A stretch of DNA of 64,000 bases, taken from positions 1 to 64,000 of the forward strand of contig JAXBDG010000005.1 of the NCBI GenBank assembly GCA_036320915.1, in the 5' to 3' direction. Positions within the stretch are counted from its first letter, which is position 1. Each line of letters opens with the position of its first letter. Origin of the DNA: Linnemannia elongata. Taxonomy: Eukaryota; Mortierellomycota; Mortierellomycetes; Mortierellales; Mortierellaceae. The position numbers and the translations under genes are program-made. This document shows, piece after piece, positions 1 through 9,766 of this stretch. Under the pieces are notes generated by a model. The model searched no databases. It saw only the letters and a program-made list of their open reading frames with translations, and was not told the DNA's origin.

Positions 1-427
1 TGAGGTGACGTGCGTCGCCTACTCTCCTTGTGGCAAGTGGATCATCTCTGGTAGCGAAGACAAGACGGTCCGCCTCTGGTCAGGCAAGGTCGACTGCTGG
101 TCCTGTGTTGCTGTTGTCGATGGATGTCCAAAGGCCATAACAAGCGCGGCATGGAACCCGGCGGTGCCGATGGAGTTTGTCACTGGTTCCGACGATGGAT
201 CCGTTCGAGTCTGGCGGATTTCGGATGCCGAGGCTGGAGACGTTTCAATTTGTATGCAGTGGGGCACTCGCATTGGGCAGCTGAGCGCCTCGGATCTGAC
301 TTTCAAGGGTGCCGTTGGTCTCTGTCCGATCTACCGCAAGTTATTGGTCCAGCGCGGTGCTGTTGATGAGTCATTGTCCTCCGGAGAGAAAGGATTCAGC
401 GGAAGAGAGATTGAGAAGGAGGATTAG
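1..427 (+). CDS. 3' end of a WD40-repeat receptor gene, cut by the window edge
   Basis: The reading frame is open from base 2 to a TAG stop at 425-427. It encodes about 140 residues with two WD40-type blades, recognisable by the SPCGKW, KTVRLW and GSVRVW motifs. It closely resembles the C-terminus of the complete NACHT/WD40 protein at 43706-49045: roughly three quarters of the residues match, including the run IYRKLLVQRGA after the last blade. The two genes are therefore paralogues, and the missing 5' part probably carries the same NACHT module, which is an inference. WD40 blades in STAND proteins usually act as the sensor or interaction surface. The acidic/basic tail after the last blade differs from that of the paralogue. 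Confidence 0.85.
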   Translation, partial: EVTCVAYSPCGKWIISGSEDKTVRLWSGKVDCWSCVAVVDGCPKAITSAAWNPAVPMEFVTGSDDGSVRVWRISDAEAGDVSICMQWGTRIGQLSASDLTFKGAVGLCPIYRKLLVQRGAVDESLSSGEKGFSGREIEKED

Positions 428-1310
428 CCTCAGTGTATACCCTATTGCAATAATTAAAAGACAAGGCGCCCGCATTCTACGATGACCTGTTCCACAACCT
501 TGTAAAAGAGAGCATATGAAAAAATGATTTAGGCGTGGCTATTTTTTTGCTTGGTTGACTAGTAAGCAATTCATCTATCCTCAGCTTACTTCCTTCGCAT
601 CAGGTCACTCACACCAATCTTTCCGTGCATACAACCCATACACGCACATTCATCAGTCTTATCCCGTTTCTTTGGCAGTGATATTCTATTTCCTATACTT
701 TGTTCACTTGTCCTCTTCATTCAGTGCCCTTTTTTTGTGTCCTTTGTTCTCTTTCCTTCTCCTCATCCTCTTTCAGGCTTTTGTTCTCAGTGTTCTCTTT
801 TCTCCTCCATTTCTTGTTCCTGCTTCCCAAAATTTCCTTCAAACGACGCGAAGAAAAAAGGTATCGTAAAGAATAAACCATCTTGCTCAACGATGAATGG
901 CCGCCATAATCAAGAACTTCCTATCCGCCTTCGTAAGTAGGATGCATTCGATCCAATTATTCGCCTCACCGACTAGATGTATCTTGCAACGAAGGATCAG
1001 AGCAAGAGTAAAAGTCATTTTCAGATGCCGGTTCAACCTCATTCACGCCATATCAACTGTTTATTCTCATTCAAGTTTTTCAATCATCAATGAACAAAAA
1101 AAAAAATGATATGAAGAAACGTTATGTAAAAAAATGGAAGGGGGGGAGTATTTTTATTAGTTGGCTCGCTGTCTGTCTATGGGCTCCCACCTAAAGAACC
1201 TATAGTCAAGGGCACACCGCGAGGAGGTCGCGAGCCGGGTGCACCAAAGGCTGGTAGTTTGATAGTTTTAAAAAAGAAATCAAAAAGCCAGCCCTTACCT
1301 GTCCCAATGC

Positions 1311-1580
1311 CACTATAACAAAGAAAAGCTGATAGTGGACACTCAGCAAGTGTCATTAGACTTGGAGCAAGTGTCATTACTTCATGCAAGTTTCATCATC
1401 CGCAACGTTTTGTGCCTTCAGTTGCCTCAATGACACTCCAACAAAGAAAATGTCAGTAGTGGAAGAAGGTGTGTCAGACTTGGAGCAAGTGTCATTAGAC
1501 TTGAGCCACATTTCATCATTCGCAACGTTTTGTGTCCTCAGTTGCCTCGGCACCACTCCAACAAAGAAAGGCCGATCGTG
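1311..1580. repeat. Tandem repeat, about 118-120 bp unit, a little over two copies
   Basis: A block beginning with ACAAAGAAA recurs at about 1318, 1441 and 1561. The core CTTGGAGCAAGTGTCATTA occurs at 1361 and again at 1479. Between them CGCAACGTTTTGTG and TCAGTTGCCTC are repeated with the same spacing. The copies are diverged by several substitutions. Confidence 0.8.
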
Positions 1581-1691
1581 GAGACTGCCTCAAACCTCAG
1601 TTTGATTGTTATGATAGGTCAATTGAGCCTGCGTCCCCATACAACACAAATTTATCCCTCGACCCAACAGTAGCGCACGATGACATAGTGA

Positions 1692-1771
1692 CCTCAGATT
1701 GCCGTATTAGCCCTCAGAACCCCATGTTAACCCTCAGACTCCCATATTAACTCTCAGAATACCATATTAGC
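1692..1771. repeat. Four tandem copies of a 20-bp unit
   Basis: Units start at 1692, 1712, 1732 and 1752. Each has the form CCTCAGANNNCCATATTAAC with a few substitutions, and the period is exactly 20 bp with no indels. It follows directly downstream of the 118-bp tandem repeat. Confidence 0.8.
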
Positions 1772-2040
1772 CCGCGACCCCTTCCTAAAAAAAATATGGT
1801 GTCTTCCTCCAACAGCGTATGCCAGAGCTGGGAGGGCCAGACGCCCCCAAGGCCACCACCATGCCGGCGCACCCACTCCCTTGACATTATCACCGGCCTG
1901 TGACCATGTCAAGCTGGGCTTGCAGACACTTAGGTATGAGGGGGAGGGGGGCATTGACTCCTTTTGACCCCGTCTTGGCACCTCCTTGTCACTAAAGTAA
2001 TATGATGACAAGGAAATTTTGTCATTAGCTAAAAGGCATG

Positions 2041-3045
2041 CGCCAACAAAATTGTGTGCAGATGTTCCTGAATATTGATGATTGATCACTGATCAGCGTG
2101 AAATGATGTAATCGATGGCGATCAGTTCAGCGCGAAGGCGAGAGAGTGTGGGGAAGCAGAGTGTGGGGGAAAGAAGAGAGAAGGAAATGAAAGGGAACGA
2201 AGCAACAACAACGCGGAGACGGACTACCCACAGGAAAAAACAAAGGGGGCGAAGATAGAAAAAAAGGGAGGGGAAGAGTGTAACATGGACACGCACGTGC
2301 ACCCACTTTTCTTTTCGTGTTGCGTGAAGGGGAAGGGAGAGGGAGAGGAAGGGGAAGGAAGCGGACGGAAGGGGAGTGTCATCGTACCAGACGTCCCATA
2401 GCCAGGGAACAGGGTCCAAAGCGGTAGAGTCGGGTGTGAGGAGGAGGATCTCGACTCGACTCACACCCATTCATCTCGGTAGATCCAACTCTCAGGGTGA
2501 GGAGGGGGTCAGTTCCTCGCAACACCCTCACACATCACATCACTATAATAATACGGATGCCAGTAATTAAAAAACCACTGATGATCAGTACAAAGTACAC
2601 GCGACCCAATTTGTCTGTAGGTGTTTCTGATCAATTTTGATCAGTGTGATAATAACGTAACTATGATGGGGACATCGCTCTAAAATAAGGAGGCGGGTGA
2701 GCGTGAGAACCGTATAGTCTTGTAAAGGAACGAACAAAGAAACGCGCACTCAAGACACACACCCTTAGAAACACGGTGAGGGAATAAACAAGGAACGAGA
2801 AAAACTAAAGCAAACACAAATCCTTGCAAACAATAGGAAGGACCCAAGGAAGGGTGAAGGAGGAGCGAAGCAGTGACCTCCAAAAAAACGCGGTAGCAAA
2901 GGAGATACAACGACAAGCGTACGCACACACGCACACCTTCAGTCGTTTCTCTGCTTACTCGGGAAGGAAGGGAGGGGAAGAGAATGGAGGTTATCTTACC
3001 AGGTGTCCTATAGCCAGGGAGCGGGGTCCGAACAGTAGAGCTGAT
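2041..3045. repeat. Pair of diverged direct repeats about 560-610 bp apart
   Basis: Two segments occur twice in the same order. The first is at about 2041-2110 and again at about 2597-2665 (shared core: CAATTTGTCTG/CAAAATTGTGTG-like, then GATGTTCCTG/GGTGTTTCTG, then TGATCA palindromes and TAACGTAA/GATGTAA). The second is at about 2386-2432 and 2996-3041, with CCATAGCCAGGGAACAGGGT versus CTATAGCCAGGGAGCGGGGT. This suggests an old tandem duplication of a roughly 0.6-kb unit, but the DNA between the matched blocks has largely drifted. Confidence 0.5.
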
Positions 3046-4125
3046 GCCAAGAGGAGGGCTAAAGAGGAGTGAGGAAAAGAAAAAGAAAGCAGAAGATTTT
3101 GGCGAGAAAAACGACTTTTATACCTCCCATGGCACGAACACATCAACAAGGACGATCTTTTCCCCTCTTCACCTTCGCGTTCGCGCGTTTGTATCAACCC
3201 ACAACTTCCTCTCCGCCTTTATCAGCATGCAGGAAACAGTACGGATAAAGCAAGGACGCCACTTTATTTTACGATCCCTCGGTGTAGGTTCAGGGTAAAG
3301 AAATGTAAACCCCTCCCTAACGTCTTTTGTAGCTCTTGTTGCTGACGGGTCTAACTGAGGTGAGAGGTTGATACGCGCTTTAGGGGTGGTGGAGACAAGG
3401 AAACGTGTGGAGGTACCATTGCAATCAAATTATATATGCCTACAACAATAGATATTTGATCAGTGACGAATGCTTTTTCCGTTTGATCAATTTCCCGCGT
3501 TCTCGCGCACTGGAAAAAAGGAAAAAACAAAACGAAGAACTGGCTCAAGTCCCCTCCCTTATTATAGTAAACGGGCTATAAATTAAGCCGAGACATAATG
3601 GTTGCTGAGGATTGGACCGGGTAGAGTTGAGAGGTTGGTAATGAGGGAAGTGTATTGTGGGTTATTTATGAAAAGAGATGAAGGGTTCAAGTTGTTGTGA
3701 CTGTGGGAGAGAAAAGTGTGTTGTGTTGGGAGAGGAACTTTCTTGGGATTGATCTTGAAGTAGGTCTTGTAAGTTCATTTCCTCGACATCCGACTGGATG
3801 ACTATCGACTGATAGTTGGCTAGAGTTGGTTTTCGTGCTGTCTTAAGAGTGAATTATTCCCCGGACACGAGAACAATTGATTGCATACTCTACGCGAAAA
3901 ATAAAAATGAGCAAGGAGAAGGGTTCTTTGTTCTCATTCTCCACCGCTTTTTTTTAGCATAGGAGGGGGGGTTCACATTAGTGATATTTTTTGTTTCATG
4001 CTATTCCCGACCACTTTTTGTGGTCGAAAAAGGATGAAGGGATAATGCACATGCATTCTCCCAGGCTATCATTGAAATATTTAGAGTCGCGTTCAATTCG
4101 ATGCATTTTAATGCTTGTGAGGTCT

Positions 4126-4582
4126 TAGTCTCGCTTCCATCCCCTCCCCTCGTGGGTTAGAATCCAATTCCTTCGCGCAGCGAAGACCTCACGCAGTGAG
4201 GGTCTGGGTCAAAATTTTGAGTTATTGGCGGAGCGGGTCGTAAAACCAAAAAGGAAGGTTGTTAAGGGTTTCTCCCCCCAATAGCAAGGCAGTTAAGGGT
4301 CTTTTACTCCCCAAAAGCAAGGCTGCTCGTTCTCACACTCGCACTGTTCATCTCTCTTCATCATCTGATTGCCCTCATCAACGCTTGTCATCTCTGTAGT
4401 TCATCCCCCTTTCTCTCTGCTTCCCTCAGCCTAAGTAAATAAAACTCGCTTCTCTCTCCTTTCATATCCCCACTAGCCATATTTACAGCTCTCTCTATCC
4501 CTACCAAACACCGCTTCAAAGCCAGCGCCTTCCGACTGTTCTCTCTCTCTGCCGTCGCCTTTTGCTATTGTCACTGCTCCTT
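4126..4582 (+). repeat. Left terminal inverted repeat (about 457 bp)
   Basis: It matches the reverse complement of 9767-10223 with one clear mismatch near the tip (CATCCCC versus CGTCCCC) and one at the inner edge. Two short hairpins sit in tandem at 4171-4185 (CTTCGCGCAGCGAAG) and 4187-4201 (CCTCACGCAGTGAGG), both with a GCA-containing loop. The inner half is CT-rich and probably forms the promoter and leader of the DUF6589-type gene. Confidence 0.93.
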
Positions 4583-4622
4583 CAATTGCTTGCCTTACAC
4601 CGTACTCCAACCTCCTTATATC

Positions 4623-7501
4623 ATGCAATTTACTGTACTAAGCGGCGGTGTGGATGACGGCGGCGAAGCATTTATGACAACCAATGCCGCCTCCCCTCCC
4701 AAGCGCAAGAGACGAACGAAGGTGGAGATTGTCAACGATGAGGCAGCGAAACTTATGGCCGTTTTCAATGTGTTGTCGAAGGAGAAGCTATCCATATCCG
4801 ATTTTTTGTGCGCTACTTTCACCTCCCCACAGGAGCTCATCAAGACCAAGGTCGGACAGTTTTATGCAACAAATGGACCAGCCAGAATCCTTCGGATTTG
4901 GGGAGGAGATCTGGAAAGCACTGATAACGACAAGAGTTTGGCGGAGGCGGCAATTGAACTAGTCGGCGAACGTGTTCAAGCTGATTTGAGAAACACCGCC
5001 AACGACAAGAAACTGCGACATCCAGCAAACAACATCAGTTACAAGACCATCAAGACATTCTCGCTGGATCGCCTCCGACATTCTCTCAAACAATCAGCAC
5101 CCAATATCATACTATTGCTGGAAACAATGATACCTAGAGAAAAACCAGCGCCAGGTTCCGTGGCAGGATGGAAGCCAAAAGATATGCAGAGGAAGGCCTC
5201 TGTACAAAGAGATCGATCGTCTTCTAAAAGGGCGAAGACGGCCTTGATAGCAGACGATCAGTTGCCTTCTACCGGAGCGGGGATGACATTGATAGAAGAG
5301 GATCAATTGCCTTCTACAAGAGCGAGGACACCGCCGGACATGGAGATGCAATCGCTGTCACTGCCCTATCCTAAGTTCGGCAAAACGGTCTTTACACACG
5401 ATTTACCAACAACTCTGCCGCGTGGTCCGGATTCCGGCTCGGAAACAGATTCTGACTTGGAGCCTGCTATGGAGATGTTACATCTTCGGTCTGACCTGGC
5501 GTTAAGCTTGGATCAAATGATGGCACATGATTTTGAATGGGAGGACGAGCTGGATCCACATCCCGAGGCGGACCCGCGCTGCTTTATTGTAGTTGTGGCT
5601 AGTATCTTGGCTTTTATGAAGAGTCAACAAACCAACTACTTACAGATGATGATTGGTAAGATGAAAGGCTTTGAGACCTCGAAACCATGTAATCGAATTT
5701 GCAAGACAATACTGACTTATGTTCATTTACCTGCTAGGGGCCCATCTACGAGGTCAAGCATGTCCAAAACGCTTGATAAAGCTCCTATCCATGATTGGAC
5801 TGAGTATGTCATACTCTACCACAACCTCCTGTTTAAAATCACTGGCAAGGGACAACCTCTTGAGGATGCACAGGGCAGGAGGGAAGCATACAATGTATTT
5901 CTTATACGACAATATCAACCGCCGCAGACAGCAACATCATCAAAGGAGCAACAAGAGAAACAGGATGGAAAGCGAAACCTCTGGCACCTTAGTCATTGGA
6001 GAAGGTCTCGGCGAGGAACTATCGCTTGAAACCCCTCGTGATCCCCCTTGCCTAGGCGACATCATGCTCAAAAAGAATGATACAAGTTATTTCCGCCACA
6101 TATCGGTCGCATGTTCTTAACGCCATCCGTGCATATCGAACGCTGAACGACAACGACTTGAAGATGTTTGACATTCCTCCATTGAATCTATTGCCGATCA
6201 AGCGCACCAAAGCTTACGAGTTGGCGATCATGGACATCGATCAGGCGACGATAGAGGGGAACAAGCAAGTTATAGAACAGATGCGCACCGTTCTCGGCAA
6301 GTCCAAGGGATCGTTCAAGCACCTTAAGATGATCCTAGCCGGAGACCAACTGACGATATCCAGGATTCTATCCCTACAACATCGCAGCATCGGCGAGCTG
6401 ACATACTTTGACCAGATGCAGTGGGCGATACCTGTTCTTCAGCTCTTTCATATGCAGATGATCCTTTCAGCAGCAATTCTCAACACTCACTATGGACATG
6501 TCTCGGCTCCAGGATCGTTGGCCTTCTACATCAGCACACTGGGGCGCAAGAAACTGAACCGGGATAAGCCATGCTACCGTACGAATGACGAGTTTTTGAG
6601 GATCGTATTCCGAGCGATGGTTGGGCAGCTGTGGCAACACATGGAAGTACCCATCAGTGGAGCCGACCCAGCATCAGATGATATGGTTGTTAATAAACTC
6701 AACCATGTTGTCGACTCGTCCCTGAATAACTCCACAGCCCTTTCCAGGACCAACTCCATCACCAACACCAACGCCCTGCTGTTCATCAAGGACATGGCAG
6801 TATATATTGAATTCTGCACAGCAATCAAGCTCGGAGACATCGGACGAGTCGAACTAATCCTCAAGCGACTCACAATAATGTTTCAGTCTGGCAAAAACAA
6901 GAATTATGGGCATGAGTTATTGCGCCTCAACTTCAACATGCAGCATAAATGGTCCGAGGCCAGAAAGTTGGCCATCTTTTCGTCCATGCTGATGAACACT
7001 ACAGGTCTCCCAAACCGATGGATCCCCAGCGACCTGTATCAAGAACATAATAACCTTCTCATCAAGCAGACCCATGCAACGGTTGGCAACAACAAATCAG
7101 CGGCAACATATATCACCCCTTTGATCCGCATGTTTCGGGTGATCGACAACATCCTTGGCAGGGAATTCCGACTGCCCGCAAACTCCAAATATCACAGAAT
7201 CACCAAAATGGACGAGGACATTCAAATCGTGATGAGGTCGCTAAAGGAATCCAACATTCTCACCACTACACGCCACCCCAGCCAGCATGATGCCCATCCA
7301 TTCGCGCAGATACCCGTAGTCGACATGATGACAACAGGTTGCAACAAGTTGACTAATGGAGGTTACAAAAGGTTTCGTAGTCGCTTGGAGGATGAGGGGA
7401 GAGGAGAATTTGCGGAGGACGATCTTCTGGAGGATCTTCTGGACGGGCTCGAGGATGAAACGAACGAGGCAGAAGAGTATATCAATGCTGTCTTTGGATA
7501 A
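4623..7501 (+). pseudogene. DUF6589-type protein of the inverted-repeat element, probably frameshifted
   Basis: The product is about 930 residues and probably nuclear, with the basic run PPKRKRRTK near the N-terminus. ATG at 4623 is chosen because the frame upstream starts only with TTG. A clean 82-nt intron (5656-5737, GTAAG...GCTAG) joins the N-terminal exon to a frame containing the DUF6589 hallmarks: ISYST-like SMSYST, then YDNIN at about 5905-5919. From about 6110 onward the homology continues in another frame with DQATIEGN, GDQLTIS at 6341 and YGHELLRL at about 6906. The frame change falls near 6107-6112 and is most simply a 2-nt loss or 1-nt gain. A 64-nt intron (5992-6055) with a poor GTCATT donor could also bridge it. 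The family has no established biochemical function that I know; a role in transposition is inferred from the inverted repeats. The conserved Asp, Glu and His residues could be catalytic. Confidence 0.75.
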
Positions 7502-7734
7502 ATAAATATTGTTGATTTACTGTTTTTTGTAAAGAATTTTGATTGCGATTAGCAGCCATCGAAACTTGGCCAACGTATGCTGAACCAATTGTGACGAACG
7601 CTAGGAGGACTGAATACCGTTTGTGTTGGGGATGCTTCCGTAAGCTGAAATAGAGTTGTATGGATCACTTTACTCATAAAACGAACGCTTGGTGCATTTG
7701 ACTGATTGCCAGTGTTGGAATGATCCAGGCCTTG

Positions 7735-9741
7735 TCAATCTTCCATCGTATTTTCAAAGTACATAAGCGGCGGATAATCGATATCGCCATCGTCATCCAG
7801 GAGTGGCAAAGAGTCTGGGTCGTCGCTGAAATCGTCCTCCAGTGTCTCATCAACATCATCATCAATGTCCGTGAATGAGGAATAGTCGAGATACTGGAAA
7901 TCGTCGTCAGATGATGAGTAATTGAATCCATCGCCCAGATCCTCAGGCAATGGATCGTTAAGAAAGTTGGACTGAGGATTGTCGATATCCTTGAACGGAG
8001 GATTGTCGATATCCTTGGGCGGAGGACTGTCAATGTCCTTGGGTGGGGGATTGTTGAATTTGTCGTTTAAGGCAATGAGCATGTCAACCAGTCGCTTCTT
8101 GGAGCCAACAATCCACTCCGACCAGTCTATCATGTTGTCGATACTGTCGCAGGTGGAGATGCGACCAATCTTGGCGGAAAGTTTGTTGACATTACTATCA
8201 TCCATAATTGTCTCAAGAACATAGCTCTCTGACTCTCCTGCAACTCCTCTCAACTCCTTGCGCCTCCAGCCTTCAATCAATTTTTTTGCCTCTAACTTTT
8301 GTGCCTGAGAACGGGAACGTGAGCGCTTCGGGGCTGAGTTTGACGGAAGCTTTTGGAGAGCTGTTGTTCCGGCATTATTGGAATCGGCAGAGCCTGCATG
8401 AGTTTTGTTGAGCCTGGAATCACAAACATCACAGCAGTTGTCGACCTCTTTATGTTTGTTGTCAAAGACTCGGTTGAATATCTTTCTGCGACAGTCGTCG
8501 GTGTTGATGTAATCCCTGAGGTTGTGATCAATGCTGGCTTGTTTAGCGGTACCACGCAACACGCATAAAATACCAACGCCTCGAAGTGCTGAAGATCGAG
8601 CTGCACGTCCAAGACGTTGAGCGAGCGTGGTAATATTAGTCGGGCACTTGACTTGAACCACTCGAATGATGTCGTCAATGTCACATCCCATGCCTGCGGC
8701 CTCCGTAGACAACAGTACCCGGATCTGGCCCTTCCTGAATCTCGACATGTAGAGTTCCTTGGTTTCGAATGTGAGCCCTGCATAATAATAGCCGATCCAA
8801 CGCTGGTTTTTATTGCTGGTCCTGGCTTTTTCAATAAGTCGCTTGTAAACTCTGACCAGAGTTGCGGTGGAGTCGAAGTAGACGACTGACTTTTTGAAAT
8901 CCAGAAGAAAGTCTAAGCTCTCCATGCAAGTGTTGTTGTCCTTGAATTGTCTGACCTCATATCTGATATTTGGGCGATCGGTATTCCCTCTAACGACTGG
9001 GACATCCTTGCTGAAATGAAGACTCGTAATAACATCATCCAGAATCTGACCATGTAGCGTTGCCGAGACTGCGATAAATGCCACACCGGGCGGGACTCTA
9101 CAACGCAGCTCTCCTATCAAAGCATAGTCCGTCCTGAAGTCCGAGCCCCAGGTACTTATGCAGTGCGCCTCGTCAATAACTACTGCCTGTACTCGCGTTC
9201 GCCATCTTGGATTCTCCCAAAGGGACACAAAACGGTCGTTCCCAAAGATGGTCTCCGGGGACATAAATACAGCTTGATACTCTCCGGCCGACAGCGCGCT
9301 CTCCAAGGTACTCGGTAGGTCCACACGACTATGAATGCAGATACTCTTGATGTCTACTGAGTGAAGTTTTCGGTGTTGTTCCTCCATAAGTGCAATCAAG
9401 GGCGAGATCACGACAATGACACGGCTTTTCCATAACACCAAAGGAAGGAAATAAGCCAGCGTCTTCCCCCAGCCGCAGCCTGCAATAAGAATGCAATCCT
9501 CTCCCCGACCTATATGCTTGACGACGGCCTCTTGTTGCTTCTTGGGCTCAAATCCAAAGTATTCTTGAAACAACTCTGAGGCGTTCGCTGGATACACACA
9601 CACTTGTTTGAACGGGTTCGACTCGATGCTCTGGTGCGACTGGATTGTTGCAAAGCCTAATCGAGCCGTCATTCCTTTTTTCTTGCGTCTACGCACTGCT
9701 TGAGTGGCCTTCCTCACGATAGCCTTTCTCCCGATAGCCAT
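7735..9741 (-). CDS. RecQ-like superfamily 2 DNA helicase of the inverted-repeat element
   Basis: Single uninterrupted exon, 668 residues. Helicase motifs appear in RecQ order: motif 0 FGFEPKKQQEAV (62-73), Walker A GCGWGKT (88-94), DEAH box in DEAHCISTWG (190-199), VSAT motif III, and QRLGRAAR motif VI. A cysteine cluster (DDCRRK...NCCDVC) after the helicase core resembles the RecQ zinc-binding subdomain. No HRDC domain is evident. The N-terminus is very basic (RKAIVRKATQAVRRRKKKG), suggesting nuclear targeting or DNA binding. The C-terminus holds short PPPKDIDN repeats followed by an acidic tail. RecQ enzymes unwind DNA 3' to 5' and process forks and recombination intermediates. Here the gene shares an inverted-repeat element with a DUF6589-type gene, so a role in element mobility or replication is inferred rather than a housekeeping role. 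Confidence 0.9.
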   Translation of the reverse strand: MAIGRKAIVRKATQAVRRRKKKGMTARLGFATIQSHQSIESNPFKQVCVYPANASELFQEYFGFEPKKQQEAVVKHIGRGEDCILIAGCGWGKTLAYFLPLVLWKSRVIVVISPLIALMEEQHRKLHSVDIKSICIHSRVDLPSTLESALSAGEYQAVFMSPETIFGNDRFVSLWENPRWRTRVQAVVIDEAHCISTWGSDFRTDYALIGELRCRVPPGVAFIAVSATLHGQILDDVITSLHFSKDVPVVRGNTDRPNIRYEVRQFKDNNTCMESLDFLLDFKKSVVYFDSTATLVRVYKRLIEKARTSNKNQRWIGYYYAGLTFETKELYMSRFRKGQIRVLLSTEAAGMGCDIDDIIRVVQVKCPTNITTLAQRLGRAARSSALRGVGILCVLRGTAKQASIDHNLRDYINTDDCRRKIFNRVFDNKHKEVDNCCDVCDSRLNKTHAGSADSNNAGTTALQKLPSNSAPKRSRSRSQAQKLEAKKLIEGWRRKELRGVAGESESYVLETIMDDSNVNKLSAKIGRISTCDSIDNMIDWSEWIVGSKKRLVDMLIALNDKFNNPPPKDIDSPPPKDIDNPPFKDIDNPQSNFLNDPLPEDLGDGFNYSSSDDDFQYLDYSSFTDIDDDVDETLEDDFSDDPDSLPLLDDDGDIDYPPLMYFENTMED
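7973..8055. repeat. 24-bp tandem repeats inside the RecQ-like gene
   Basis: Three to four copies of a unit like GGATTGTCGATATCCTTGGG encode the repeated peptide PPPKDIDN near the helicase C-terminus. The copies differ by a few substitutions and stay in frame, so the number of units could vary between alleles. Confidence 0.8.
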
Positions 9742-9766
9742 ACTGACAATGGGGCGAGAGAACTGA

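Larger units (their letters stand above)
428..4125. other. Intergenic region with diverged repeats, no supported gene
   Basis: No open frame here looks like a protein. The first 700 bases are pyrimidine-rich and follow the WD40 gene stop. From about 1.3 to 3.2 kb the sequence holds tandem and dispersed short repeats (listed separately) and several near-palindromes built on TGATCA, for example at 2068-2098 and 2629-2646. From 3.3 to 4.1 kb I see no feature. The region looks like decayed mobile or repetitive DNA next to the inverted-repeat element. Confidence 0.6.

Noticed and set aside
6005..6055. Second intron in the DUF6589 gene with the good acceptor CCTAG at 6055
   Set aside because: Its length (51 nt from the nearest GT) is a multiple of three and would not repair the frame; the 64-nt version uses a poor donor, so a frameshift is preferred.
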